From NCBI GenBank assembly GCA_964616495.1, contig CAZTRF010000011.1:1-26048 (forward strand): 26,048 bases of DNA, given 5' to 3'. Below the pieces are notes generated by a model. It made no database searches. It was not told where the DNA came from and was given only the letters and a program-made list of their open reading frames with translations. Below, one piece after another: positions 15,417 to 21,892 of the stretch. Both the position numbers and the translations under genes were made by a program. Source of the DNA: DAOSVX01 sp964616495 (GTDB lineage: Bacteria > Bacillota_I > Bacilli_A > RF39 > UBA660). The first letter of the stretch is position 1, and the number at the start of each line of letters is the position of its first letter.

Positions 15417-16194
15417 ACACTAATATTCCTGCTTCAAACGTTTTTATCTGATTATAATTTTGTTTTTCTATAGAATTTGTAAAAGTTAGCTCTAAAGCAT
15501 AATATTTTATCCCTGACGCAGGTATTGCCAATGAAAAGGCATTATGAAGTTTTTCCATCGAACCAACTTCAGGAATTGCACCTGATGCTCCCCCAGCTAT
15601 TTCTTGGCATCCACTATCTACGTTTACTGTTTTAGTAGCCATATTCCCACTAGAAGAATTATATCCCCCTAAAGAGCATTCATATAGTTTGTAGCTAACG
15701 TCATTAGATACATCTACATAAGGAACCCAGGTTCCTGAACAATTTGTTGATAAATCAGTTGGTACTCCATTACATGCTCCGCTCATTCCGGAAGGTGCAC
15801 ACTCATTAGCATTCTGAGTTACCGCATAACGGCAAAAATCATTTCTAACTCCACCATCTGTTGGCCCCTGCCAAGTAATGGCAATCTGTTGACTAGTTGC
15901 AGCATCAGTTCTAACTGAAAATTTCATTAAATATTTATAATCAGTTCCATTTTCATTAATAGGTAATTCCACCGTTCCGATGCTTAAGGTGTTTTCACCA
16001 TTAAAAAATTCAACAATAGTATTTCCATAAGAAGCAGTTGCAGCTGAAACAGCATTATTTTTACCATTACCCACAACATCACTAACAGTAAAAAACGCAA
16101 AAGTTGCTCCTACTAAAGCAACAATCAGTGTAGCCACCCATATAATCAATAATGACATTTGGTTTTTCTTTTTAGCATTTGTATAATCTTTCAT
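15403..16194 (-). CDS. SipW-cognate surface protein, TasA/camelysin-like, paralog 4 (6-Cys type)
   Basis: A 263-residue paralog with signal helix LLIIWVATLIVALVGA followed by TFAFFTVSDVVGN, the SipW-class pattern with Phe in place of Tyr. The mature chain carries six cysteines. FC, the ECSLGGY cysteine and DSGC match the 4-Cys group. An insertion, roughly residues 127-150 (ECAPSGMSGACNGVPTDLS and NCSGTW), adds the rest and ends in WVPYVDVSNDV. The C-terminal block is KQNYNQIKTFEAGI, diverged from the QDYNQGK of the others. It follows paralog 5 after a terminator hairpin and I find no strong promoter of its own, so it may be expressed at a lower level by read-through. It ends at a hairpin just before the next promoter. 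Confidence 0.8.
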   Translation of the reverse strand: MKDYTNAKKKNQMSLLIIWVATLIVALVGATFAFFTVSDVVGNGKNNAVSAATASYGNTIVEFFNGENTLSIGTVELPINENGTDYKYLMKFSVRTDAATSQQIAITWQGPTDGGVRNDFCRYAVTQNANECAPSGMSGACNGVPTDLSTNCSGTWVPYVDVSNDVSYKLYECSLGGYNSSSGNMATKTVNVDSGCQEIAGGASGAIPEVGSMEKLHNAFSLAIPASGIKYYALELTFTNSIEKQNYNQIKTFEAGILVSTYY

Positions 16195-16225
16195 TTTATT
16201 TGCTCCCTACTATATAAATAGTAAC

Positions 16226-16257
16226 AAAAAAAAATATCTATTTCAATAGATATTTTT
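16226..16257 (-). terminator. Terminator of the first surface-protein gene
   Basis: 12-bp stem AAAAATATCTAT/ATAGATATTTTT (16230-16241 with 16246-16257), 4-nt loop, followed on the minus strand by more T. It separates paralog 5 from the rest. Confidence 0.7.
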
Positions 16258-16264
16258 AAAAACA

Positions 16265-17056
16265 TTAATTTGCTAAAGATGATACTTTAATACCGCCTTC
16301 AAATGTTTTGCCTTGGTTATAATCTTGTGTTGTTGTTTGGTTATGAATTACTAACTCTAAAGCATAATATGTTGTGCTTCCAGCAGCAACATTGATAGAT
16401 GAACTAGTATGAAGTCTTGGTGAAGTTGCATTAGCAGGGATTGCTCCACTTGCTCCGCCAGTAACTTCCGTACAACCAGCATCAATTGTTGTTGTTTTAG
16501 CAGCCAAGTTTCCGCTTGTTCCAGCATATCCAGCAGAAGTACAACTATATAATTTATAAGTTACATCATTTGTTACATCTACATATGCTGTCCATGTTCC
16601 AGCACATCCAGTACTGTTAGCAGCAGGGGTTCCATCACAAGTTCCAGTCATTCCATCTGTAGCACATTGAGTTGCATTTTGAGTTGCAGCATATCTACAG
16701 AAACTATTTGTGACTGTTGATCCAGTACCTAAGCCAAACCAGTCAATACTAATATTTTGTGTTGTTGTAGCAGTCGTAGTATAAGTAAACTTTAATAAAT
16801 ATTTGTAATCTGTTCCATTTTCAGCAGCTGGTAGGTCAACCGTTCCAACTCTTAAAGTGTTATTTCCACCTTCGAATGTAACTGTTCCTGCTCCATATGC
16901 AGCTGTTGTTGCTTGGATTGCGTTTGCTCCTGAGTTACCACCAACGGTACTAGCACTGAAGTAAGCGAATGTAGCTCCAATAACAGCAACTAATAATGTT
17001 GCGACTCCCAATACTGTTAAAAGCACTTGGTTTTTCTTGTTTCCTCTCTCTTCCAT
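16265..17056 (-). CDS. SipW-cognate surface protein, TasA/camelysin-like, paralog 5 (6-Cys type), likely the major subunit
   Basis: A 263-residue exported protein, first in the array. The signal helix (about 10-29) ends VIGATFAYFSAST, the SipW-class motif. The mature chain is rich in Ala, Thr and Gly. It has six cysteines (SFCRY, TQCATDGMTGTC, TGCAGTW, LYSCTSAGYAG, DAGC), WTAYVDVTNDVTYKLY in the middle and TTQDYNQGKTFEGGIKV at the end. It has the best expression signals of the family: AAGGAGG, an extended -10 promoter, an AT-tract direct repeat abutting the -35, and a strong terminator behind it. Its DNA looks less AT-rich than its neighbours, as highly expressed genes often are. By analogy with TasA it would form a matrix fibre or coat after SipW cleavage; that analogy rests on signal type and neighbours, not on recognised fold residues. 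Confidence 0.85.
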   Translation of the reverse strand: MEERGNKKNQVLLTVLGVATLLVAVIGATFAYFSASTVGGNSGANAIQATTAAYGAGTVTFEGGNNTLRVGTVDLPAAENGTDYKYLLKFTYTTTATTTQNISIDWFGLGTGSTVTNSFCRYAATQNATQCATDGMTGTCDGTPAANSTGCAGTWTAYVDVTNDVTYKLYSCTSAGYAGTSGNLAAKTTTIDAGCTEVTGGASGAIPANATSPRLHTSSSINVAAGSTTYYALELVIHNQTTTQDYNQGKTFEGGIKVSSLAN

Positions 17057-17080
17057 TTTTTAGCCTCCTTTACATTAATA

Positions 17081-17109
17081 AGTGTATCAGAATTAGTTTT
17101 TTAAATCAA
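17081..17109 (-). promoter_or_regulatory. Promoter of surface-protein paralog 5
   Basis: Minus strand: -35 TTGATT (17104-17109), 17-bp spacer ending in TGA, -10 TACACT (17081-17086). The leader is about 18 nt with AAGGAGG at 17064-17070. Confidence 0.7.
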
Positions 17110-17143
17110 CTGTTTTTTTAACTTTTTGCAACTATTTTTTTAA
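17107..17143. repeat. 15-bp direct repeat, 22-bp period, upstream of paralog 5
   Basis: CAACTGTTTTTTTAA (17107-17121) and CAACTATTTTTTTAA (17129-17143) differ at one position. Their starts are 22 bp apart, about two helical turns. The first overlaps the -35 hexamer. They could be an activator or repressor site, or phased A-tracts that bend DNA. Confidence 0.6.
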
Positions 17144-17173
17144 TTACAAAAATATGAATAAGTCAAGTGAAAT

Positions 17174-17202
17174 TTGACAAAATAAAATAAAAATGATATA
17201 GT
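17174..17202 (+). promoter_or_regulatory. Promoter of the 79-aa gene
   Basis: -35 TTGACA (17174-17179), 17-bp spacer ending in TGA, -10 TATAGT (17197-17202). One mismatch in twelve, plus the extended -10. Confidence 0.8.
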
Positions 17203-17225
17203 AGCTCACCATCAAAGGGGGATAT

Positions 17226-17465
17226 ATGAAAAGGTTTAGTGTTTTAAAAAGCAGAAAGACATTATTAAAGTGTGATATTGCCCAAATTATTATATCAACT
17301 GCTGCTTTGACTAATGGTGTAATAGCAGCGCAAATGATAGTTATTCCTAGAGTAGTTACCATTTTATACAGTATCGCTGTTATTAGTAGCATTCTAATAA
17401 TTAAGGCTGCTATCAATATTAAAGATTATTATAAAAAGAAAGATGAATTATATATGTATATGTAA
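17226..17465 (+). CDS. Small two-helix membrane protein of unknown function (79 aa)
   Basis: Unrecognised. The N-terminus is basic (MKRFSVLKSRKTLLK). Two hydrophobic segments follow at about 18-38 and 42-63, and a charged tail DYYKKKDELYMYM ends the chain, so a membrane hairpin is likely. The start is well supported by AAAGGGGG 5-6 nt upstream. A strong promoter precedes it and a perfect hairpin terminator follows, so it is a complete single-gene unit. It is divergent from the main surface-protein gene with both promoters in a 170-bp gap, which hints at linked control. No toxin, holin or phage motif is evident. Confidence 0.75.
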   Translation: MKRFSVLKSRKTLLKCDIAQIIISTAALTNGVIAAQMIVIPRVVTILYSIAVISSILIIKAAINIKDYYKKKDELYMYM

Positions 17466-17490
17466 AAAGTGATCCAATGGATCACTTTTT
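17464..17490. terminator. Bidirectional terminator between the 79-aa gene and hydA
   Basis: Perfect 12-bp stem AAAAAGTGATCC/GGATCACTTTTT with a 3-nt loop (17464-17475 with 17479-17490). It serves the plus-strand small gene and the minus-strand hydrogenase operon, whose TGA stop is in the stem. Confidence 0.85.
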
Positions 17491-19197
17491 ATATTTATCT
17501 TGTTTCTGATATGTAGTATGTAATAGTCTATGGGCCTTTTCACTACCAGGCTTAATAAGATAATTATCATATAATTCTTTTATGAATTTGTTTTCATGAG
17601 CCTTTCTAACTGGTAAAATTTTATCTTCTTCATAAAGACTTTTTGATCTTTCTTTCTTAACATCTATCTTGCTTCTTATCTCCGAGGAAACAATTGGTTG
17701 GCCTCCCCCATTTAAACATCCTCCAGGACAGGCCATTACCTCAATAAAATCATAATCAACTTCTTTGTTTTTAATTTTTATTAATAGGTTCTTAGTATTA
17801 GAAAGCCCACTTACGGCTGCAACCCTTATATCTCTACCATTTATATTATAGGTTGCCTCTTTTAAACCATCATTTCCTCTAACCTCGTGGAATTCTAATC
17901 GTTCTAACGGCTTATTAGTTAAAATTTCCGAAACTGTTCTAAGAGCACACTCCATAACTCCCCCACTTGCTCCAAAAATAACTGAAGCTCCATACCCTAA
18001 TGGATTATCAAAAGACTCATTAGTTAAAGTATTAAAGTCAATATTTAGTTCTTTAATTAATTTAGCTAATTCTCTAGTAGTTAAAACAGCATCTATTTCG
18101 TTATTGTTTTTTTTCAAAGAGGCTTCATACTTCTTCGCCGTACATGGCATTATAGTTACAACATATAGTTTTTTAGGATCAATATTTGACTTTTCTGCAT
18201 AGTAAGATTTAATAACAGCCCCAAACATTTCTTGAGGAGATTTACAACTGGAAATATTAGGAATAAATTCAGGAAAAAACTTTTCCACATAATTAATCCA
18301 CCCCGGACTACATGAACTTATTAATGGAAGAACTCCTTTATTATTTAGTCTTTCAATAAATTCAGTTCCTTCCTCCATAATGGTTAAGTCAGCTGTATAA
18401 TCTATATCAAAAACTTTATTAAACCCTATTTTCTTTAGAGCAGCTACCATTTTCCCTTTAACATTAGTTCCAATCGGCAAGTCAAATTCTTCTCCTAAAG
18501 CGAAACGAACCGATGGAGCTACTCCAACTATAACGGTTAAATTTTTATTTTGAAGAGCTTTTTTAACTTTATCTCGATCATCTTTTTCAGTTAAAGCTCC
18601 TGTAGGACAGACAGTTGTGCATTGCCCACAAGCAACACATGGAACATCACTTAAGTTTTTTTCAAATGCCGATCCTATATGAGTATTAATTCCTCTTTCA
18701 TTCTTACCAATCACACTAACAGATTGATTGAACTTACAAGTGGCAACACACCTACTACATAATATACACTTGCTATTATCTCTTTCAATATAATTAGTAG
18801 AGCAATCTTCTCTAAATGAGGGACAGCTATTGTATTTAGGAAAAATATCGTATTCTATTAATAAGCTTTGAAGTTCGCAATTCCCATTTCTTTTACAACT
18901 TTCACAATTTTTATTGTGGGTAGATAATATTAATTCTAAAGTCATTTTACGAGATTTAATTACTTTTTCTGAATCGGTATATATTTCCATATTGGGTGTC
19001 AGTTTAGTAACACAAGATGCTACTAAATTATTTTTCCCAGCAATTTCTACTACACACATACGGCATGATCCTATTTCATTAAGACCTTTTAAATAACAAA
19101 GAGTAGGGATTCTAATATTATTATCAGTAGCTGCCTCTAAAATAGTTTTACTTTCATCTACTTGATATTCCTTATTATTAATTTTTACTGTTATCAT
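17482..19197 (-). CDS. hydA: [FeFe] hydrogenase catalytic subunit, NADH-linked trimeric type (HydA)
   Basis: Catalyses reversible proton reduction to H2 in the cytoplasm. Domain order: an N-terminal [2Fe-2S] ferredoxin (C34, C45, C48, C62), a His-Cys3 cluster (H94, C98, C101, C107), two [4Fe-4S] clusters (C144/147/150/154 and C187/190/193/197), then the H-cluster domain. H-cluster motifs are SSCSPGW (294-300), MPCTAKKYE (350-358) and EVMACPGGCLNGGGQP (486-501), with a C-terminal small-subunit-like part. The usual L1 motif is TSCCPxW; the second Cys is Ser here. The 571-residue length fits subunits of NADH-dependent HydABC complexes without an extra C-terminal cluster. It follows hydB by 4 nt. 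Electron confurcation from NADH and ferredoxin is known for this class but cannot be read from sequence alone. The maturases HydEFG are not in the window. Confidence 0.94.
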   Translation of the reverse strand: MITVKINNKEYQVDESKTILEAATDNNIRIPTLCYLKGLNEIGSCRMCVVEIAGKNNLVASCVTKLTPNMEIYTDSEKVIKSRKMTLELILSTHNKNCESCKRNGNCELQSLLIEYDIFPKYNSCPSFREDCSTNYIERDNSKCILCSRCVATCKFNQSVSVIGKNERGINTHIGSAFEKNLSDVPCVACGQCTTVCPTGALTEKDDRDKVKKALQNKNLTVIVGVAPSVRFALGEEFDLPIGTNVKGKMVAALKKIGFNKVFDIDYTADLTIMEEGTEFIERLNNKGVLPLISSCSPGWINYVEKFFPEFIPNISSCKSPQEMFGAVIKSYYAEKSNIDPKKLYVVTIMPCTAKKYEASLKKNNNEIDAVLTTRELAKLIKELNIDFNTLTNESFDNPLGYGASVIFGASGGVMECALRTVSEILTNKPLERLEFHEVRGNDGLKEATYNINGRDIRVAAVSGLSNTKNLLIKIKNKEVDYDFIEVMACPGGCLNGGGQPIVSSEIRSKIDVKKERSKSLYEEDKILPVRKAHENKFIKELYDNYLIKPGSEKAHRLLHTTYQKQDKYKK

Positions 19198-19201
19198 ATT
19201 G

Positions 19202-21013
19202 TTACTCCTTCTCTATAGCTTTTACTGGACATACGCTTATACACATTCCACACTTTTTACAAATATCTTGATTAATAGTATGAGGTTTTTTCAAATCACC
19301 AGTAATAGCTTTGTATGGACAATTTTTTGCACATATATCACATCCTATACATTTTGTCTTATCAATTTTATAGGTAATTAAACTACGACATAATTTTGAA
19401 GGGCATTTTTTATCTGTAATATGAGTAATATATTCTTCTTTAAAATATTTTAAAGTGCTCAATACAGGGTTAGGAGCAGACTGCCCTAATCCACATAATG
19501 AATTACCTTTAATATGGATTGATAGTTCTTCTAATTGATCTAAATCTGATAATTCTCCCTTGCCACTAGTTATTTTTTCTAAAAGCTCATATAGTCTTTT
19601 ATTCCCAATTCGACAAGGCACACATTTACCACATGATTCTGATACTGTAAAATCTAAAAAGAATTTAGCGATATCAACCATACAGGTATCTTCATCCATA
19701 ATAATAAGTCCCCCTGAGCCCATCATTGATCCAATTGAAACTAAATTTTCATAATCCATAGGAGTATCAATTAAGCTATTAGGAATACACCCCCCTGATG
19801 GCCCTCCTGTTTGGGCAGCTTTAAACTTCTTATTGTTAAAGATGCCTCCCCCTATATCTTCAATAATCATTCGCAAAGGAGTTCCAATAGGAATTTCTAC
19901 TAAACCTGTATTATTAATTTTACCACCTAAAGCAAAAACCTTTGTTCCTTTAGACTTTTCACTACCAATTTTCTTAAACCAATCACTACCATTATTAATA
20001 ATTTCGGTAATATTGGCATAGGTCTCCACATTATTTAAAAGAGTTGGTTTATCAAATAAGCCTTTTTCCGCTGGAAAAGGTGGCTTCACTCGAGGCTCCC
20101 CTCGATTACCTTCAATAGAAGTCATTAAAGCTGTCTCTTCTCCACAAACAAAAGCTCCAGCTCCTAATCTAATTTTTAAATTAAAAGAGAACTTGCTTTC
20201 TAAAATATTTGACCCTAGTAGTCCTCTTTGATAGCATTCATTAATAGCCAATTCTAAACGTTTAACAGCGATTGGATACTCAGCTCTTACATAAATATAT
20301 CCTTCATCAGCTCCAATTGCATACGCTGCAATAGTCATAGCCTCAACTATAGAAAAAGGATCGCCTTCTAAAACTGACCTATCCATAAAGGCTCCTGGAT
20401 CTCCTTCATCAGCATTACAACAAACATACTTTTTATCGTCCTGACTTTTGGCTGTTAATTCCCATTTTAACCCTGTAAGAAAACCAGCCCCTCCACGTCC
20501 TCTTAATCCCGAATCTTTAACGGTATCTACTACTTCTTCTCGTTTTAATTCAAGACACTTTGATAAGGCCTTAAAGCCATCATTAAAAATATAATCTTCA
20601 ATATTAGTGGGATTAACATTTCCACATTTTTTTAAAGCAATTCTAGTTTGTTTTTTTAAAAAGTTTATCTCCAAAATATTAGGAGTATTTTCATCAACAA
20701 AATATTCTTTTAAAGGAATGTTATCAATAACATGCTTCTCTATAATATTCTTAATTCTTTCTTCGTCAACATTAATATAACTATATCTTTTATTATCTCT
20801 ATAGACTTCTACTATTGGTTCATATTTACAAACGCCAATACATCCAACTACCTCTAAAGATGCATCAAGTTTTTTAGAATTAATTTTTTTAGCAATATAA
20901 TCATATATTTGTTGGGCACCAGCCGATATTCCGCAAGTTCCTAATCCCACAGTTATTCTTGTCTTAGGAACTTGATAGTTTTCTCTTATTTGTTTTAATT
21001 CTTTAATGGTCAT
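19202..21013 (-). CDS. hydB: NADH-binding flavoprotein subunit of [FeFe] hydrogenase (HydB, NuoF-like)
   Basis: Oxidises NADH through FMN and passes electrons to HydA. The 603-residue chain has an N-terminal thioredoxin-like iron-sulfur domain (GTCGISAGAQ near 26-35, VGCIGVC near 56-62). Next is the NuoF core with GLRGRGGAGFLTGLKW for FMN/NADH and GEETALMTSIEGNRGEPR. The N3-type [4Fe-4S] ligands are ESCGKCVPCR plus the later SLCGLG cysteine. A C-terminal two-cluster ferredoxin (CIGCDICAKNCP, CKKCGMCISVCP) completes it. This layout is the HydB form, longer than complex I NuoF. The ATG overlaps the hydC stop as TAATG, and hydA follows after 4 nt. Confidence 0.95.
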   Translation of the reverse strand: MTIKELKQIRENYQVPKTRITVGLGTCGISAGAQQIYDYIAKKINSKKLDASLEVVGCIGVCKYEPIVEVYRDNKRYSYINVDEERIKNIIEKHVIDNIPLKEYFVDENTPNILEINFLKKQTRIALKKCGNVNPTNIEDYIFNDGFKALSKCLELKREEVVDTVKDSGLRGRGGAGFLTGLKWELTAKSQDDKKYVCCNADEGDPGAFMDRSVLEGDPFSIVEAMTIAAYAIGADEGYIYVRAEYPIAVKRLELAINECYQRGLLGSNILESKFSFNLKIRLGAGAFVCGEETALMTSIEGNRGEPRVKPPFPAEKGLFDKPTLLNNVETYANITEIINNGSDWFKKIGSEKSKGTKVFALGGKINNTGLVEIPIGTPLRMIIEDIGGGIFNNKKFKAAQTGGPSGGCIPNSLIDTPMDYENLVSIGSMMGSGGLIIMDEDTCMVDIAKFFLDFTVSESCGKCVPCRIGNKRLYELLEKITSGKGELSDLDQLEELSIHIKGNSLCGLGQSAPNPVLSTLKYFKEEYITHITDKKCPSKLCRSLITYKIDKTKCIGCDICAKNCPYKAITGDLKKPHTINQDICKKCGMCISVCPVKAIEKE

Positions 21014-21471
21014 TATTTTTCACCTCGATAAGAATCTATTATTTTCTTTACTTCGCTTTTCTTAACTTGTTTATAAACTTTATCATTAATCATAATGACT
21101 GGTGCCAAACTACAACATCCTAAACAACGGGTAGTATCTAACGAAAAGAGTCCATCAGAAGTTACTTCACCTTCTTTAATATTTAAAATCCTTCTTAATT
21201 CTTCCAAAATACTTTCCGATCCTTTAACATAGCAAACCGTTCCTAAGCAAACACTAATTTGATATTTGCCGGTTTTTTGTAATTTAAACTGTGAATAAAA
21301 AGTGGCTATACTATAAAGTTCTTCTAAAGAAATGTCTAAATCTTCAGAAACTTTTTCTAAAGCATTAATAGGTAAATACCCATATAATTCTTGAATATCT
21401 TGTAAAATAGGCATCTTATTTCCTTTTTCCTTCAAATGTTTTTTAATAATTTTATTTATTTCTTCATTCAT
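21013..21471 (-). CDS. hydC: [2Fe-2S] thioredoxin-like subunit of [FeFe] hydrogenase (HydC, NuoE-like)
   Basis: The smallest hydrogenase subunit, 152 residues. It has an N-terminal helical part (ILQDIQELYGYLP...ATFYSQF) and a thioredoxin-like [2Fe-2S] domain with ligands C75 and C80 (CLGTVC) and C116 and C120 (CLGCC), the NuoE pattern. It works with HydB in NADH oxidation. It opens the operon hydC-hydB-hydA. The start has GGTGATAGT before the ATG. An extended -10 lies only 15 nt upstream, so the leader is about 9 nt and starts at the GG of that site. A predicted small RNA ending about 45 nt upstream may instead form a longer leader. Confidence 0.93.
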   Translation of the reverse strand: MNEEINKIIKKHLKEKGNKMPILQDIQELYGYLPINALEKVSEDLDISLEELYSIATFYSQFKLQKTGKYQISVCLGTVCYVKGSESILEELRRILNIKEGEVTSDGLFSLDTTRCLGCCSLAPVIMINDKVYKQVKKSEVKKIIDSYRGEK

Positions 21472-21486
21472 ACTATCACCATTTTA

Positions 21487-21495
21487 ATTATAACA
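21487..21495 (-). promoter_or_regulatory. hydCBA promoter, extended -10
   Basis: Minus strand TGT followed by TATAAT (21487-21492). The -35 region is poor. Predicted start is about 21480, immediately at GGTGATAGT. Confidence 0.6.
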
Positions 21496-21515
21496 TATCT
21501 CATAGTTTTAACCAT

Positions 21516-21610
21516 AAGAAAAATTCTAGTGGTGGCTAGAATTTTTCAAATATATATTATGCGGGCGGTGGGCACGCATAATACCAAATTAACGTGAGAT
21601 CCTTGACCTC
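21516..21610 (-). ncRNA. Predicted small RNA (~95 nt) with C-rich loops, upstream of hydC
   Basis: A promoter predicts a start at about 21610, exactly where a hairpin begins: GAGGTC/GATCTC with a 3-nt loop (21605-21610 with 21596-21601). A second hairpin, TATTATGCG/CGCATAATA (21555-21563 with 21575-21583), shows an 11-nt loop with the core CCCACCGCC. A third, perfect 11-bp stem AAAAATTCTAG/CTAGAATTTTT (21519-21529 with 21536-21546) has loop CCACCA and a T-rich end, so it acts as terminator. C-rich loops are typical of Gram-positive small RNAs that pair with ribosome sites; CACCA is complementary to the TGGTG before hydC and ligA. I recognise no known RNA family. It could also be a regulated leader of hydCBA. 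Any short ORF through it is unsupported. Confidence 0.5.
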
Positions 21611-21616
21611 CTAAAT

Positions 21617-21645
21617 AGGATATCACTTTTTTAAATTCAATGCAA
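21617..21645 (-). promoter_or_regulatory. Promoter of the predicted small RNA
   Basis: Minus strand: TTGCAT (21640-21645), 17-bp spacer ending in TGA, TATCCT (21617-21622). Hexamers are only moderate matches; spacing and TG extension are right. Confidence 0.45.
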
Positions 21646-21707
21646 TATTTTTTAACCACTTTTTGGCCACTATAAATTAAAAAGAGAAAAAATATAAATT
21701 TTCCAAT

Positions 21708-21731
21708 AAAAAAACGAACCATAAAAGTTCG
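21708..21731 (-). terminator. Terminator of tRNA-Cys
   Basis: Minus-strand stem CGAAC/GTTCG (21727-21731 with 21715-21719), 7-nt loop, then T7. It lies 14 nt past the CCA end. Confidence 0.65.
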
Positions 21732-21744
21732 ATTAAATTCAATA

Positions 21745-21819
21745 TGGAGGAACCGGCCGGATTCGAACCGGCGATCAGAGTGTTGCAGACTCACGCCTTA
21801 GCCACTTGGCTACGGTTCC
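21745..21819 (-). tRNA. tRNA-Cys (anticodon GCA), CCA encoded
   Basis: The 75-nt cloverleaf folds on the minus strand: acceptor GGAACCG/CGGTTCC, D-arm GCCA...GGC, anticodon loop CTGCAAC with GCA at 21784-21786, and T-arm GCCGG-TTCGAAT-CCGGC. The discriminator is U73, a cysteine identity element, followed by an encoded CCA. The outermost anticodon-stem pair (27-43) is a T-T mismatch. It has its own terminator and a possible promoter at 21861-21889. Confidence 0.96.
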
Positions 21820-21860
21820 ATATAACATTTTATGCAAATCCAAACTTTTTGCACGTTTAA

Positions 21861-21889
21861 ATTCTCTCATAAAATGCTTTAATAGTCAA
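21861..21889 (-). promoter_or_regulatory. Possible tRNA-Cys promoter
   Basis: Minus strand: TTGACT (21884-21889), 17-bp spacer ending in TGA, GAGAAT (21861-21866). The leader would be about 35-40 nt. A 9-bp inverted repeat (CATTTTATG / CATAAAATG) spans the promoter and leader and may fold in the precursor. Confidence 0.4.
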
Positions 21890-21892
21890 TAA

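Noticed and set aside
13099..17056. Sortase-anchored pilin interpretation of the five paralogs
   Set aside because: None has an LPxTG-type motif, a C-terminal hydrophobic tail or a sortase neighbour; the signal peptide is SipW class.
13099..17056. CRISPR or other short-repeat array, because similar DNA recurs through this stretch
   Set aside because: The similarity is between whole coding paralogs of about 720-790 bp, with no short regular repeats and spacers.
17226..17465. Type I toxin or holin for the 79-aa membrane protein
   Set aside because: It is longer than typical type I toxins, no antisense RNA is evident, and there are no phage genes nearby.
21472..21520. Rex (NADH-sensing) operator upstream of hydC
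   Set aside because: No TTGTGA-n6-TCACAA-like palindrome is present around the promoter.
21546..21794. 82-aa minus-strand open frame over the tRNA-Cys and the small RNA region
   Set aside because: It runs through a certain tRNA and three RNA hairpins, has no ribosome site, and its residues show no protein-like pattern.
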